A DNA stretch of 64,000 nucleotides, taken from the NCBI RefSeq assembly GCF_005239225.2, contig NC_133284.1, forward strand, positions 50,624,697-50,688,696, in the 5' to 3' direction. The stretch comes from Populus alba. Its lineage: Eukaryota; Streptophyta; Magnoliopsida; Malpighiales; Salicaceae. Below are positions 21,798 through 33,489 of this stretch, piece by piece. The notes under the pieces are model-generated. The model worked only from the letters and a program-made list of their open reading frames with translations. It did no database searches and was not told where the DNA came from. Position numbers and translations under genes: made by a program. How positions within the stretch are numbered: the first letter of the stretch is position 1; the number at the start of each line of letters is the position of its first letter.

Positions 21798-22642
21798 TTA
21801 AGCATTGAGGTCCATTCTGGGTTTCGTTGTAGCTAATGGAGATGGAACAGTGAAGTTGCAACTAGGGCACTTGGGATTTGTCTTCAATGTAATCACATTA
21901 GCAAGCAACCAGGACAAGCAGCAACAAATATCCCTGTTGAAGAGAATGTAGTGCTAATCTCATCTTCTTTAATGTCACTGGCTGGTGCGGTTGGTGGTGG
22001 TGATCTCTTCTTAGTCATGGTCTCTCTCTCTGCTCTTTGCAAAGCAGACTTGAACCTTATCAAGAGTGCAAACACTTTCACAATGACTTGAAGGTACAAG
22101 TTTCAATTCCAAGCAGCTTTCTTCCAAGAACCTCAATGGCGGAGACTTGGAATCTTGAACCTCTGATTCTTGGGTGGTTCTCTGTTTGTGATGCTTCCTG
22201 TTGTTAAGGGATGGTAATGGCAAGCTTACAGAGTTGCATCTCTGTGAGCATACCTTCCCTGCAGACTGCTAGAAAACCCCAATTCATCAAACATATTATT
22301 CGACTAAGCCAAAAACAAGAACACTCTGTTCTTCTACACTAAAAAATAAAAGATATATGTTTCGTGTCTACTGAAAAATATGTATTTAATCGAAATGATA
22401 ACCAGAAGCCTAAATTCTGTACAAAAAACTGTTCATCAATATGAGAGAAACTATCAAGATTGTTCCTTGGCTATAAAAAAGATTGGGGATAAAACCATAT
22501 ATACCTTTAAATTAAGAGGCACATCCCAAGATTTTGTGAATTGCAATTCCAGATCCAAATCTTTGTTACTAACCTTTGAAAACCCTCTTAGCAAGTCTTC
22601 TGTGATCAAAATCTCTGAATTGCTACTGCTGTTGGGTATCAA
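21798..22642 (-). pseudogene. Small CxxC protein gene (CFL1/GIR-like), frameshifted
   Basis: Two exons on the minus strand. The upstream exon (about 22640-22505) reads EILITEDLLRGFSKVSNKD, then DLELQF and WDVPLNLK, and ends at AAAG|GTATAT. A 246-bp intron ends CTGCAG, and the second exon starts at 22258 with GKVCSQRCNSVS. It continues with an LELKL motif, SVCTLDKV and KSALQRAERE, and C-terminal FVAACPGCLL, then NPKCPSC, ending ...PRMDLNA at 21798. The paired CxxC motifs and LELKL resemble Arabidopsis CFL1 (a WW-domain protein) and the GIR repressors that work with HD-ZIP IV factors in epidermis; this comparison is from memory. One extra base near 22056 and one missing base near 21895 break the frame, and exon phases disagree by one. 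Likely a pseudogene, or else sequence errors. Confidence 0.6.
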
Positions 22643-23849
22643 TATATACTATATAGAAAAAGATAGATATATAAAAAAGAAGAAAAATACTCTACTTATT
22701 AAAAGTGATAAATTATTTGTCTTTTTGAAAAATAAAATTTCTTCCCAATTTATTGGTACAATTAATTGATTTTTTAATTTGATAATTATATATACTCACA
22801 TTGATACGTAAATTAAAATCAAGTTTTGTCTTCAAATAATTTTAATAACTTACACACGATTATATAGATCGTTGTTAAATGAGAAATGATTACAAAGATT
22901 GCTCAATTTCAACTAATCTTATGTAGGGGGAGTGAAAACGCATGGAGTAGCTGCCAACCGATGCACAGTTCTATAGCAATCATCGTTGTACCACGTGTAA
23001 TCTTTAAAAATCAATTACCATGAGAGAAGGCACATTTTTTAAAGTTTTCGCATCAATTGTTTTAAGTGTCAATCCATTATAAAATCACATGCATAGATAT
23101 TATTAGACAATGGTTTCATAATTCTTCAACGTATAACTTTGTTTAAACTGAATTTTATTTTAAATTAATTTATAGATAAACCTGTTGACTATAATATTTT
23201 TTTCAAAACAATATTATTTTTATTAAAAACTAAATCAACATTATTTTTAGTTTAATTTCATGACCTAAATTTTGATTAACAAACTTCTAATAAGATATAA
23301 TATTTATGACTAGTGATTGATAGTATAATTAATGTTATTTTTTAAAGTGTTTTTTTATTTATAATTATATTAAAATAATTTTTTTTTATTTTTTAAAATT
23401 TATTTTTGATATCATTATAATAAAACAATAAAAAATAAATTTTCACTTATTAACTAGACGGTGTCTATATATTTTTTATTAATATGATTGTTCGGATCAA
23501 TTTATTCATAACTTGATTAATTTCACAAACTCTAAAATTAATAACTATGTAAGTTTTTAATAACTTTAAAATTTTTATAAGATTTAAATTAAAGATTATA
23601 TTTAATATAATTAATAAATAATATGATTTTTTTTAATTTCTTGAAATTTCTAAAAGTATAATATGTACAAATTAAAAGAAAAATACTATTCTAAAAACAA
23701 ATCAAATTTTGTATGTGAAAGGTATTTTTTTTATCAATTTTTTAATAATAAACAAGCATGAAAAAATTTAAGAAAAATATATATTTTTTAATTAGTAACC
23801 TATCCCAGATAGGTTTAAAAACAAATCAAATGAAAGTTAACCCCGTGAA
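22643..23849. other. AT-rich intergenic
   Basis: No convincing ORF, RNA gene or transposon end seen; simple A- and T-rich sequence. Confidence 0.55.
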
Positions 23850-24140
23850 ACAAAATCCGTTTGATTTTAATTATTTTAATTAACCTAAATTAATTTACCA
23901 GACTCATGTACTGAATTCACTCAGTCGAGTTTAATAACATTTATTGAAATTTGTTTCTTCTTAGTTAGGGAATCATGCTAAGCACACAATTCTGCAAGTC
24001 TTGACTCAGGAGAGAGGCCCATTTCCTTAAGAGTAATGAAAGTTGGAAATATAATAAAGGCCCAAAGTGAAGAAGTCCCACTTGAACTGAACCTAGTCGG
24101 AGGCTTTGGATGTCTATGAATGTTAAAATTATAGCATAGT
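23850..24140. repeat. Low-copy repeat unit, copy A
   Basis: Shares the block from 'actcagtcgagtttaa' through 'gacctagtcggaggctttgga'-type sequence with copies B (37650-38205) and C (63080-63475). Common phrases: 'ttgtttcttcttagttag', 'tcttgactcaggagagaggc', 'ataataaaggcccaaagtga' and 'tcccacttgaactgaacc'. The copies differ by a 10-base indel that would break any shared reading frame, so it does not look protein-coding. Confidence 0.8.
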
Positions 24141-24356
24141 TATTAAAATGCATTAAACTTTTAACTTAAAATTTATTAAGATCGGCTTAATATTTAAATA
24201 GCTTGGAAAGAAAATTAATAGGATAAAAATCAGGTAAGATTTGGTTAACAATTTTATTTTTATTTTTTTAATTTGGATCGAAGTTATTTTTTAATTTTAT
24301 TTATCTTAAAAACAATTCTTAATGAGTTGGCAGCAACCAATGTTGTTAAACTCGCG

Positions 24357-24394
24357 AGTTGACTCGTAAAATCATATGATTTTACGAGTCAACT
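24357..24394. repeat. 38-bp perfect palindrome
   Basis: The sequence equals its own reverse complement over all 38 bases, centred on AATCAT|ATGATT, with arms beginning AGTTGACTCGTAAAATCAT. It lies at the start of a stretch repeating ACTCG/CGAGT words, which may be the end of an older transposon whose other end is near 26460 (GATTTTAACAATC). Confidence 0.9.
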
Positions 24395-24804
24395 TATATA
24401 TAACGTGTAAACTCGGGTTAAAAACTCGAAATTTAGCAAACTCGGTCAACTCGAACCGAATTTACGAGTTTGATGGAATTTACAAAATTTATTAACTCAC
24501 AATCCCGGCTTTGCTTTTTTCCCAAACCTTACATTTTCAAGTTTCAACCTTAGTACCGCTAGCATCAGCAACACTAATTTGGGTTTGGAATTTTGTTGGG
24601 GACGTAGACAGGGCGGGTGAGAGAGGGGGAGGGAGAGGAAGAGGGGAGCACCAGCTACACTAATTAGGGTTTGGGATTTTGTCGAGGATGTAGACAGGCA
24701 GGTGAGAGGGGGGGAAGAGAGAAAGAGGGGGATTTGAGAGACAGAGAATTTTAAGATGATGAAAATGAAAGCCATCGAAGGAGGAGTAAAGTAAAGAAAG
24801 GCAA

Positions 24805-25758
24805 GAAATGAGTAGGGGTGAGCAAAAAAACCGAAAAACCGAGTAAACCGAGAAAAAAAAACCGATTAAACCGATTATTTTTTTTCAAAAAAATTTCGGT
24901 TCGGTTCGGTTTCGGTTTCCAAAACCAGAAACCGGAAAAACCCCAACCGAACCGAACCGGTTCGATTTAAAGGGTACTATAAATAGGGAAAAAAAATCAC
25001 TTTCCATAACCTAATTAACCCTAAAGACTGCGACTCCATCTCCTCACAGCCGCACCTCATTCTCTCGTTCTCTCCCTTCCACCAACCAACGCAAAGGTAT
25101 AATCTTTTTAAGTTTAGTTGTTTGAATTCCAAGTAGTTGATAACTATGAACACATAAATATTTAATGGTTTATGATTGGACTTATTATTATTGTTTCTCC
25201 TGCAGATTCTAAGATGGGTTTCTAAGCTTTTACTGCTATCCTTCTTTCTTGCTTCACCACTGTTACTTGCTCAAACAATAACCCCGCTGCAGACCTCAGT
25301 TTGCGCAGAGGCGGACAGAGTAGCTCTTCTTGGCTTCAAAGCAAGAATCTTGAAGGATGCTACAGATATTCTCTCTTCATGAATATCATATTTAATGGTT
25401 TATTTGATGGTTTATGACTGGACTTATTATTATTGTTATTACCTTTGAATCTTTCAGGTGTGTGGTTTTGAGTGGGAAAGAAGCAGAAGATAAATATTTA
25501 ATGGCTTTTCACTCTAAAAATCATGTTAATTTGATTAGAAATATAAGATCCAAACAGTTTGATTCACGAAGAAATAGTACAGGTTTTTCGGTTTTTATGA
25601 AAAAAAAACCGAACCGAACCGAACCGAAACCGGTCGGTTTGAACCGATTCCGGTTCGGTTTCGGTTTGAATTTTTAAGTTTTTCAAAATTTCAGTTTTGG
25701 TTAGTTTTTTAGATAAAAAACCGAACCGAACCGGTTTTTGCTCACCCCTAGAAATGAG
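24805..25758. mobile_element. Non-autonomous hAT-type element with 8-bp TSD
   Basis: Element 24813-25750 (938 bp) begins TAGGGGTGAGCAAAAA and ends TTTTTGCTCACCCCTA, near-perfect terminal inverted repeats. GAAATGAG flanks it on both sides (24805-24812, 25751-25758), the 8-bp target duplication expected for hAT. Subterminal zones are rich in CCGAACCG/CGGTTCGG words on both sides. There is no transposase, so it must be moved in trans. It contains an exon-like leader, an intron and an LRR-gene fragment. Confidence 0.93.
25206..25380 (+). pseudogene. LRR receptor-type N-terminal fragment captured in hAT element
   Basis: The frame reads LLLLSFFLASPLLLAQ (signal-peptide-like), then SVCAEADRVALLGFKARIL and KDATDILSS, then stop. 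This matches the N-terminal LRRNT region of plant extracellular LRR proteins (DRT100/PGIP-like and LRR receptor kinases), whose text continues DILSSW. Only signal peptide and the first part of the LRR cap remain. It sits in the element's intron-like region between GT at 25097 and AG at 25457, with a splice-acceptor-like CCTGCAG just before it, and is bracketed by direct repeats of host-element sequence (about 25158-25194 and 25388-25436). Confidence 0.75.
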
Positions 25759-26479
25759 GAGAAGGACAGTGTGGTTTTTGAAAGGAGGTTGGTGCAGTCA
25801 CAGTGGTAAGAAGAAGTTTATGTGGTTCACAGTTGAGGTGAATATTTTTACTTGTGTGGTCAACAATTGATGTGAATAATTTACTTATAGTTTAATTAAA
25901 TTGTTTTGGTTTTAATTTACTTTTATGTAATTTAATATTTTAAAAATAAATTGACATGTTTTTACAACTTGTGAAGCTAAAGCAGCAAATTGAGTTATAA
26001 TTTTTTTTTTTATTTTTATTATTCTTATAATTTCAATACCCAGAAAGGATTTTATTGATGTTCTTGAAATATCGCATGCAAATAACTTGTACATTGACAA
26101 AAAACAAAATAAACAAAATAAATGTTCTTAAAATGATTGCTAATCTTGTGGAGACATTTTTTTTTTTAATTTCAAAACAATATATCTAGGATTCGACTAA
26201 TTAATGACCCTTAAAATAAATATTAAAAATAATTTGATATTTTTAATCAATTAATTATTTGAATTATGTATTTTAAGGTATTTGTACATTTATATTGTTT
26301 TATTTTGTATTTATTTTAAGTATGTTGTATTATTATTTGCTACTTGATTGAAATTGTAAATATATAATTAGTTAAAATATTTTACTTATGATTTTACGAT
26401 TTTACAATCTGAGTTTATATTATATATTTCATGTCGGGTTAAAAAAAGGATTTTAACAATCTTGAGAGCAACAATCAAG
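25759..26479. other. AT-rich remainder, possible older transposon
   Basis: Follows the hAT-type element without a gene. The end near 26460 (GGATTTTAACAATC) loosely mirrors TTGTTAAACTCG near 24343, so 24343-26465 may be one old element into which the hAT-type element jumped. No clear TSD found. Confidence 0.4.
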
Positions 26480-26769
26480 CTAAAGACAAAACATATTTGT
26501 TTCCTAGGCCGACCACACAACTTTGCTTACAATATATTTTATGTGGTCAACTATGACTGTTTTGTGAGTCATTGATCTTTTGCTGTCAGCTTCACTGCCT
26601 AGAAGATGCATATTTAACAATTATCAACTGATAGAGGAAGCCTATATCCAAACCAATAGCACAACCTTTCGTCTTCCAATTTCCTTCTATTTTTATATGT
26701 ACACAATTAACATATCCTCAATTACCCTTTTGATTTTTATTTTTTTGGTTGTGAAAAAAATTAAACAGA
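26480..26769. repeat. Dispersed repeat, copy interrupted by CACTA (left half)
   Basis: Closely matches 41463-41700 ('tgatcttttgctgt', 'cttcactgcctaaaagat', 'acaattatcaactgatag', 'gcctatatccaaaccaat'). Its right end also matches 45625-45696. The right half continues after the CACTA element at 35822. Confidence 0.85.
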
Positions 26770-26795
26770 CAGCACTACCAGAAAATCGCTAAATA

Positions 26796-27160
26796 CCAAC
26801 GGACATACCGACGGAATTTTTTCTGTCGGTATTTTTCGGCCGAAATCACCGACGGACAATATTCCGTCCGTCGGTAATGACCGACCGAATTACCGACCGA
26901 AAATTCAGAATTAATGAAAAAAGGGCGGGCAGTGGCGCGGAGGTTTTGGCGGGTGATGTTTCCGACGGAATCACCGACGGATTTGAAATGCCAGATCCGT
27001 ACCGGTGATGTGACGGGTGCACCGTTAAAAATACCGACAGAATCACCGAGGGATTTGAATAGCAGGTCCGTGCGGTGACGTGTCGATTGCCCGTTAGAAT
27101 TACCGACGGTCTTGCCGACGGATTCACCGACGGGCTTTATTCCGTCGGTAAGTCCGTCGG
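26796..27160. repeat. CACTA left subterminal motif array
   Basis: More than a dozen copies of ACCGACGG or CCGTCGGT in both orientations, forming many potential hairpins. Likely bound by the element's second protein, by analogy with En/Spm TNPA. The ORFs that cross it are by-products. Confidence 0.88.
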
Positions 27161-27634
27161 CAAAAGTGAATATATGGCTCCTCTGCCGACACTCTCTCCC
27201 CATTTCTCCTTCTTCTTCCTAATCCTAACCCTCCCCATCTGCAAAATAACCAGCCCCCCCTCGCCCCAAAACAAGAATTTTGCTCATCTCAGCACAACAA
27301 GTTGTATTTGTTTTGTGGTCACAGCATCCGTGTTCTGATTTACCGACGGATTTTATCATTTTTTGTAAGTAATTCTATCTTTTAAAATTTTTAAACATTT
27401 AAATGTTAATTTTATTGTTTTTTTTAGTATATGTATTATTTTTTTTAGTAGATGTACATGTTTTATTGTTATTTCTCAAACAAACTTGTAGTATATGAAT
27501 GTATAATTTTATACTTGTTATGGTTTGTTTTAGATTTTGTAAGATTGTATTTGTTTGAAAATTGTTAAAATTTAATTTGTAGAATTACCGAATTACATGT
27601 TGTGTTTTGAAATAATTAAGAGCTTGCTTAATTA

Positions 27635-30600
27635 ATGGGTCCTTTTTATAGAGGTTCGATAGAAGTCATGGATGATCGTTCATGGATGTATCTAGATTCA
27701 CCCCAAGGATTGCGGAGGATGGATTATTGTAACGGGGTTCAGGGTTTTATTAATTTCGCAACATCTATTCCCAGAAATTTTACTGGAGGCGGTATTAGGT
27801 GTCCATGCAGGAAGTGTCAAAATAAAAAGTATCTGCATCCAGATGTTGTAATGATGCATCTTCTACACAAAGGGTTTGTGGAGGATTACGAGTGTTGGTA
27901 TGCACATGGAGAGGTATTTGTTAGTAATAGGAGAATGAGAGAAACGGTGGTTGGGTCAACTTCTAGTGCTAGCAACGTGCATGAAGCGGCAAATGACAAC
28001 ACTAATCCTTACAGAAACATGGTTATGGATGCAATGAGAATGAATCAAGATAATGTCAATCAATGTCCAATCGTAGAAGAAGAACCTAATGCAGAGGCAG
28101 CTAGGTTTTTTGATTTGTTGAAAGATTTTGACGAACCATTATGGGATGGCTGCACAAACCACAGTAAATTATCGGCTGTGGCACAGGTGTTCACCATCAA
28201 GTCAGATCACGGGTTGAGTGAGGCCGGGTATGACAAAATTATTGATTGGGCAAGAAGCATTTTACCAGAAGGGAACAGGCTCAAAGAGAACTTCTATGCT
28301 GCGAAGTCCATGATGAAACCCCTCGGTTTAGGATACCAGAAAATTGACATGTGCCCTAACTTCTGCATGTTATACTACCTTGAAAATGCTGTGATGACCG
28401 AGTGCATGACATGCGGGCATTCCCGTTACAAACCCAGAACTGGCTGGGGGAAGACTCTAGTGGCATATAAAAAACTTAGATATTTCCCGATCACACCTAG
28501 ACTGCAGAGGTTATTTATGTCACCAAGGACTGCTGAGCACATGACATGGCACCAAACACACGATGTCGTTGATGGTGTGATGGTGCATCCTTCTGATGGC
28601 GAAGCGTGGAAACGCTTTAACAATGTTCATCCTGACTTTTCTGTTGAATCAAGGAATGTTCGACTTGGGTTGTGTACAGACGGGTTCAACCCATTTGGGT
28701 CATTTGCTGCTCCCTATTCTTGTTGGCCGGTCATTCTCATAATTTATAACTTGCCACCGGGAATGTGTATGAGGCCGGAGTTCATGTTTCTATCTACTGT
28801 CATACCCGGTCCAAGCAGCCCGGGGCGGAATATAGATGTTTGTCTTCGACCGTTGATAGATGAGCTGGCGCAGTTGTGGTCCTCCGGATCTCTGACTTAT
28901 GATATATCTAGGAAACAAAATTTCCTTATGAGGGCGGCTTTGATGTGGACTATCAGTGATTTTCCAGCTTATGGAATGCTTTCTGGTTGGAGCACGCATG
29001 GGAAACTCGCATGTCCATACTGCATGGAAAACAACAAGGCATTCACGCTAGCAAACGGAGGTAAAGCTTCTTTTTTTGACTGTCACCGTCGCTTCTTGCC
29101 ACTTAATCACAGGTTCAGAAAGAACAGAAAAGATTTCTTTGTTGGTAGAGTTGAAAAAGATGTTGCATCCCCGCGTCTTTCTGGTGAAGAATTGCATCAT
29201 GTTGTATCAGAGTACGGTGACATTGTGTTTGGCCTTCAATCAAGTAAGCAAAAGTTTCCTGGTTTTTGGTTTGACCCATAATTGGGTAAAGCGAAGTATC
29301 TTTTGGGAGCTTCCGTATTGGAAGGACTAATCTTCTCCGCCATAACCTTGACGTCATGCACATCGAAAAGAACGTGTTTGAGAATATTTTCAACACCGTC
29401 ATGGATGTGAAGGGGAAGACAAAGGACAACATGAAGGCTAGATTGGATATAGCTTTATACTGTAACCGAAAAAATATGGAGTTGGTTTATGACGAGTCAC
29501 GGGTTGCAAAACCAAGGGCAAGCTTCGTGTTAGAGAAAAAACGCACAACTGCTAGTCTACAAATGGCTTAAGAGTCTGCGTTTCCCGGATGGACATGCAT
29601 CGAACATATCAAGGCTTGTTAACATAGAGGACTACAGATTGTATGGAATGAAGAGCCATGACTGCCACGTGTTTATGCAAACACTCATCCCATTAGCTTT
29701 TTCGTGATTTGTTGCCAAAGGGAATATGGGATGCACTAACGGAGATCAGTCATTTCTTCAGAGATATATGCTCCAGCAAGATGAATGTTGAGCACATTGA
29801 GATGCTTCAAACGAATATCATCGAGACACTATGCAAACTTGAGATGATATTCCCTCCTTCATTTTTTGACTCAATGGAGCATCTCCCTATACATCTACCG
29901 TTCGAGGCAAAAGCTGGAGGACCGGTCCAGTATAGATGGATGTACCCATTCGAACGGTGAGATATTACAGTTGCAATGGAATTCATATCTTAAAAGTATT
30001 TTCTATGTTTTTTCTTATTTGAAAATACTTGAATTGTACTTCAATGCAGGTACTTGTTTAATCTAAAAAAAAAGGTTAAGAATAAGGCGCATGTTGAGGC
30101 TTCGATATCTGAGGCCTATATTGTTGAAGAGATATCAACATTTATCTCGTACTATTTCGAACCTCATATGAGAACAAGAATCAATCGCGTTCCACGGCAT
30201 GACGATGGCGGTGAAGTGCCTTCCAGTGGGAACTTGTCAATATTCTCCAATACTGGACGACCCACACCTAAAAATGCCGTAAGAGGAAAGATATTTGTCG
30301 GAAATAGAATTCAAACAAGCACACAACTATGTTCTATTTAACTGTGATGAGCTGAGACCATTTATTCAGTAAGTCTATATATGTGTAATAGTAATTAAAC
30401 TTTGTCAGTAATATACTGTTAATTATATATATTGTAATATCATACACTCATTATCACTTGCAGGCAACATCGACAATATTTGCTCTCCAATAACTCGCAG
30501 CTGACCGAATCCCAGATCTTTCAATTACAAGATGAACAATTTGCCACATGGTTCAGAACACATGTAAGCACTATCACAAACTCATTGTAACGTATGCATG

Positions 30601-31443
30601 TCATTACGAGATTCTCGTTCATTTACCGTGTATTGATGTACATTTAATTACATATATTTTACAAGGTTTATCAAATGGGAAGGAGTGCGCCCAAGTCATT
30701 GTCTTCACTAAGCCTCGGCCCTGAAAGAAAAGTTAAGTGCTATAACGGGTATTTTGTCAATGGATATGTTTTTCCATACTGAAGAATACGGGCAAGGAAG
30801 AAAGACATACAACTGGCGGTGTTTTGTGTTAAGGGATCCACAAGTAGCCAGTTAGAAGTTGACTACTATGGTAGATTAGAAGAGGTCGTCGAACTGCAAT
30901 ATCATAGCGAGCAGAATAAAGTGTTTTTATTCAAATGCTATTGGTATGACACGACGGACAGAGGAATCAGAGTTGATCCGCACCATGGTCTGGTCGAAAT
31001 CAACTCAAAAGCTAGACTCCGCAACATAAACGATGTCTTTGTTTTCGCAAAGCAATGTCAACAAGTTTATTACACATACACCCCTTCATTTAGAAAGGAT
31101 CGTTCAAGAGTTGATTGGTTGTCCGTTTTAAAAACGAAACCACGGGGTCGTGTCGAGGTTGTTCAGGATGAGAACGAAGACACAAGTGTGCGAGATGAAG
31201 TCTTTCAAGTTCGTGAGTTGGTTGAACCATATCGAGTTGCTCCTTCGATTGAATTGGAAGAAAATTCAAATTTTCGAGTTCTCGATGATAGTCTTGTTGA
31301 TATTGACGGAGAGGAGTTGAATGTTGTTCTCAGCTCTAGCGGACAACCAAATGTCGATGAAGAAGATGATATCCATATTGAAGATTGCGATGAAGATGAT
31401 GACAATTCAATTGACGAGGAAGAAGAAGAAAATTCCGACTAAT
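27635..31443 (+). pseudogene. CACTA transposase (TNPD-like, Transposase_21), decayed
   Basis: The first exon starts at ATG 27635 and stays open for 548 codons. The N-terminal association domain (SWMYL... IRCPCRKCQNKKYLH, about 18-75) is followed by the Transposase_21 domain (LPEGNRLKENFYAAKSMM, MTECMTCGHSRYKPR, HPSDGEAWKRFN, RLGLCTDGFNPFG, CWPVILIIYNLPPGMCM). A frameshift near 29275 ends it; the text resumes in another frame with LDVMHIEKNVFENIF. Further breaks lie near 29560, 30320 and 30770. Introns 29957-30049, 30369-30463 and 30564-30665 have GT...AG ends. DUF4218/DUF4216-type parts follow (YYGRLEEVVELQY, CYWYDTT), then an acidic tail to 31443. The transposase cuts the element in the nucleus; this copy is not functional. 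Confidence 0.9.
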
Positions 31444-31639
31444 TATGAACATGAAGCCCTATGTAAAAACATTTGTCTCATGTAATTTAGATTATTGATG
31501 ATGTATTTTGTAAAACAAAATATTTACTGTTTAAGCAATGTGGTTATTGTGTTTATGTGATGGACAGTTTATTAGTTAAGTTTATGCAGGAAGGTAAACA
31601 GGCAATACAAAGACAAACTTTCCTGCATAATGCAAACTT

Positions 31640-32240
31640 ACCGACGTCCATACCGACGGAATCACCGTCCGTCGGTATCTCACAGAGAGTTCGAAAATAT
31701 TTACAACAAAATGCCACAATCACCGACGGCCCTGCCGACGGATCGCCATCCGTCGGTATCTCACAGAGAGTTTGAAAATATTTACAACAAAATGCCACAA
31801 TCACCGACGGCCCTGCCGACGGATCGCCATCCATCGGTATCTCACAGAGAGTTCGAAAATATTTACAACAAAATGCCACAATCACCGACGGCTATGCCGA
31901 CGAATCGCCATCCGTCGGCATCTCACAGTAAGCTCGAAAACATAACACCACCATCGACGGTATTACCGACGGCGTAGGTCCGTCGGTAATTTGTCGGTTA
32001 CCCATTTTACCGACAGTATTACCGACGGACCGCGCGTTTCCCAAAGTGCGTTAATTAATGCGCCCCTGAACTTGTCAGCTTTCCGACGGAATCACCGACG
32101 GACTGCGAAAATTTTGGAGGGCTTTTAAAAATTCGGGGCGAAATTCGAAAAATACCGACGGAATGCCAAACCTTTTACCGACGGATTTGTAACCTTTTAC
32201 CGACGGATGTTAATTCCGTCGGGGATTCCGTCGGTAAAAT
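31640..32240. repeat. Internal CACTA-type motif array with 81-bp tandem repeat
   Basis: Between the two element genes lies a third cluster of ACCGACGG/CCGTCGGT motifs, unlike the usual two terminal clusters. At 31676-31930 it is organised as an 81-bp repeat (starts 31676, 31757, 31838, 31919), each unit containing CTCACAGAGAGTT, AATGCCACAATCACCGACGG and GGATCGCCATCC. Beyond 31950 the motifs are irregular and end at 32240 before a C/T-rich leader ('cccgccgcttc'). Confidence 0.88.
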
Positions 32241-32564
32241 TGACCTATAAGTTCCACCCCCGCCGCTTCGCCTCATTTTTTCTTCTTCTCCCCGCCGCTT
32301 CTTCTCTTCTCCTGCGTTTTTCAGCCTAGATTTTTCATTTTTTTCCCCCTCAATCCTTAAACACTTTCACCTTTAATCTCTAGCAAGATTTGGTGTTGTA
32401 AATCTTCATTATATTAAAAGGTATGTGTTTTTTCTCTAATTTATTTTATTTTATTTTATTTTTAGTTGTTTTTATTTTTGTTGTGTTGGTGTTTTTTGTT
32501 GCAATGTAGATAAAGTTTTGAATTTGACACATTATTAAGGTATGTATATTTCGTTCCTTTTTTT

Positions 32565-33240
32565 TTTGAATATTTTTTGAATTTGTTGAATATTTGTTAA
32601 TTTAATTGTTGAATAATTGAATTTAATTGTTGAATTTATTGAATATTTTTTGTTGTTGTGTTGTTTAAGAATTTTTATTAGGTAATTTAACTTAGAATTA
32701 GTTAAAGTTGAATTTTTTTGAATTTGTTGAATATTTGTTAATTTAATTGTTGAATAATTGAATTTAATTGTTGAATTTATTGAATTTTTTGTTGTTGTGT
32801 TGTTAGAATTGTTATTAGGTAATTTAACTTAGAATTAGTTAAAGTTGAATTTTTTGAATATTTTTTGAATTTTTTGAATTTGTTGAATATTTGTTAATTT
32901 AATTGTTGAATAATTGAATTTAATTGTTGGATTTATTGAATATTTTTTGTTGTTGTGTTGTTAGAATTGTTATTAGGTAATTTAACTTAGAATTAGTTAA
33001 AGTTGAATTTTTTGAATATTTTTTGAATTTGTTGAATATTTGTTAATTTAATTGTTGAATAATTGAATTTAATTGTTGGATTTATTGAATATTTTTTGTT
33101 GTTGTGTTGTTAGAATTGTTATTAGTTAATTTAACTTAGAATTAGTTAAAGTTGAATTTTTGAATTTTTTGAATTTGTTGAATTGTAATTGTTAATTTGT
33201 TGAAGTATAATTTGTTGCATTTATTGAATTTATTTTTTGT
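32565..33240. repeat. AT-rich minisatellite upstream of CACTA gene 2
   Basis: About four and a half copies of a 138-159-bp unit containing 'gaatatttgttaatttaatt', 'gttgttgtgttgttagaatt' and 'taacttagaattagttaaag'. Copies start near 32577, 32715, 32874, 33024 and (partial) 33170. Probably part of an untranslated leader or intron. Confidence 0.85.
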
Positions 33241-33489
33241 TATATTTTTTATTGTTTTGAATATAATTATTGATTAATTTGTGAATTGTAATTGTTAACG
33301 TTGAATTTATCTTAGGATTAATAGTTGAATATGTTGGAATAATTAGTATAGATTGGTTCGATTGGTTGTGGCTATTGTTAATATTTGCAGGTTTGTGGAT
33401 TTGGGTAGTATCCAGTATAGGGGAGGTGCTGCCGATTTTTTTTTAACTTTTGAATTTTATTTTGCAATTATTAATATAAAATTATTTAG

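Noticed and set aside
22380..22769. 129-residue plus-strand ORF
   Set aside because: It lies antisense to the first exon and intron of the CxxC gene and has no recognisable features.
24497..24775. 92-residue minus-strand ORF rich in L, S and P
   Set aside because: It spans an internal tandem repeat of GA-rich sequence ('gacagg...gtgagag') and shows no recognisable protein family.
26775..27338. Overlapping ORFs with repeated SVGNSVG / DGLADG text
   Set aside because: Translations of the ACCGACGG subterminal motifs of the CACTA element.
31553..31977. Repeat-coded ORFs of 72-115 residues on both strands
   Set aside because: They are read-through of the 81-bp motif repeat, a multiple of three, not a gene.
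31640..32240. CRISPR-like short repeats
   Set aside because: The repeats are transposon end motifs in a plant element, in both orientations, with no cas genes and no regular unique spacers.
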